Source: Flagellimonas aurea
GTDB lineage: Bacteria; Bacteroidota; Bacteroidia; Flavobacteriales; Flavobacteriaceae
Assembly (NCBI RefSeq): GCF_017313785.1
Contig: NZ_JAFLNL010000011.1
Location: forward strand, 1 to 64,000
Reading direction: 5' to 3'
Length of the DNA stretch: 64,000 nt
Part shown: one piece after another, positions 63,383 to 64,000 of the stretch
Layout: each line of letters opens with the position of its first letter
How positions within the stretch are numbered: the first letter of the stretch is position 1
The notes under the pieces: generated by a model
Seen by the model: only the letters and a program-made list of their open reading frames with translations
Databases searched by the model: none
Told to the model about the DNA's origin: nothing
Program-made: the position numbers and the translations under genes

Positions 63383-64000
63383 ATGCTCAATTTACATATC
63401 GCTACCATTGCTATTATGGCCGCCAATGTTCTGGTTTCCCTTCGCGGATTCAACAATAACACATTCTTTGATAGATATAAATTCAGTATCAGTGCCATAC
63501 AAGCGGGACAAAAGGAACGAATGTTGACTTCTGGTTTTTTACATGTTGACATTTCCCACTTGTTCTTGAACATGTTTACCCTATACTTTTTCGCTCCTGT
63601 GGTGATAAGTTGGTTCGGCTCCATAAAATTTTTGATTATTTATTTGGTGAGTTTGATTGCAGGAAGTCTCTTGGCCCTGGTTTTTCATAAAGATGAGCCA
63701 TATTATAGTGCTGTGGGAGCTAGTGGAGCAGTAATGGGCGTTCTCTATGCGGCCATATTATTGAATCCGGATATGCAATTGGGTATTATGTTTATCCCGA
63801 TTCCGTTACCGGCCTATGTGTTGGGTATCGCTTATTTATTGTATTCCATTTGGGGCATGAAGAGTCGCATGGGAAACATTGGCCATACCGCCCACTTTGG
63901 TGGTGCTATAGGCGGGTATGCTACCACATTATTGTTTATGCCAGGGTTGTTTGTAACGGATACTTTGATTGTGATTTTGCTCGCCATTCCTATAATCGTT
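63383..64000 (+). CDS. Rhomboid-family intramembrane serine protease, cut by the window end
   Basis: An open frame of 206 codons runs from ATG at 63383 past the right edge, so the 3' end is missing. It has at least five hydrophobic segments. The catalytic S114 is in VGASGAVMGVLY and H171 in GHTAHFGGAIGG, the rhomboid serine-histidine pair; the SGFLHVDISHLFLNMFTL segment is the typical HxxxxHxxxN region. It should cut transmembrane helices of client proteins. The family is sure, the client is unknown. Confidence 0.92.
   Translation, partial: MLNLHIATIAIMAANVLVSLRGFNNNTFFDRYKFSISAIQAGQKERMLTSGFLHVDISHLFLNMFTLYFFAPVVISWFGSIKFLIIYLVSLIAGSLLALVFHKDEPYYSAVGASGAVMGVLYAAILLNPDMQLGIMFIPIPLPAYVLGIAYLLYSIWGMKSRMGNIGHTAHFGGAIGGYATTLLFMPGLFVTDTLIVILLAIPIIV

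Noticed and set aside
63339..63527. Small plus-strand frame of 62 codons at the right end
   Set aside because: A different frame from the rhomboid protease, which has full catalytic motifs from 63383.
1..64000. CRISPR arrays, tRNA, rRNA, prophage or toxin-antitoxin systems
   Set aside because: None was found by eye on either strand; small non-coding RNAs could still be present unseen.

Overview
The window reads as a chromosomal segment of a marine-type Flavobacteriaceae bacterium (Bacteroidota), possibly Allomuricauda/Muricauda-like; the genus is only an impression. Support: genes mostly lack Shine-Dalgarno sequences; several starts are preceded by Bacteroidota-type -7 elements (TAnnTTTG, e.g. 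TATATTTG at 3502, 55872 and 63356); and the gene content is typical of the family (fused E1 alpha/beta dehydrogenase, DsrE family, TIGR03915/TIGR03916 pair, many secreted peptidases and lipoproteins). No rRNA, tRNA, CRISPR array or prophage was seen. The only mobile-element trace is at the left edge: a transposase 3' end (1-117), a gene-free stretch, then a comM gene missing its 5' half.

Layout. 1.3-4.4 kb: a secreted NTF2-like protein and an M20 peptidase, a cupin-like protein, and a small zinc-finger/nuclease-like protein. 4.6-8.1 kb: an NRAMP-like transporter in a tight operon with pxpA-pxpB-pxpC (5-oxoprolinase). 8.1-17.5 kb: a branched-chain amino acid operon, ilvD-ilvB-methyltransferase-ilvN-ilvC-ilvA, headed by a Val/Ile-rich leader peptide and a terminator/antiterminator pair that look like a transcription attenuator, followed by gapN. 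17.6-22.3 kb: convergent leuC-leuD-leuA-leuB. 22.5-32.6 kb: recG; an M1 aminopeptidase with a patatin; a degenerate OmpA-like protein; a membrane-anchored glutamate-synthase-like flavoprotein; a DsrE/M20 amidohydrolase pair. 32.7-44.6 kb: a uvrD-type helicase, a membrane alpha/beta hydrolase, tsaC, an OmpA lipoprotein, a glycosyltransferase, a solitary HsdR-N-type nuclease domain, holA, DoxX, and a fused 2-oxoacid dehydrogenase E1. 44.7-51.2 kb: uvrA, a LOG-family protein, and a large protein whose M1-peptidase-like part has lost the zinc site and is fused to a probable outer-membrane barrel. 51.2-64 kb: an APC permease; a TIGR03915/TIGR03916 DNA-repair pair divergent from an S24 (LexA-like) repressor with four symmetric operator-like sites between them; an SMP-30 lipoprotein; ATP-grasp; gamma-glutamyltransferase; AcpH-like; glmM; a lipid A-type acyltransferase; and a rhomboid protease that runs off the right end.

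Two themes join genes together. Branched-chain amino acid synthesis (ilv and leu clusters, ends facing across a shared terminator) is encoded 20 kb from a 2-oxoacid dehydrogenase that may act in their breakdown. DNA repair is spread over recG, uvrD, uvrA and the S24-controlled pair. The most interesting signals are the attenuator at 8126-8239 and the four-site operator array at 55788-55864.
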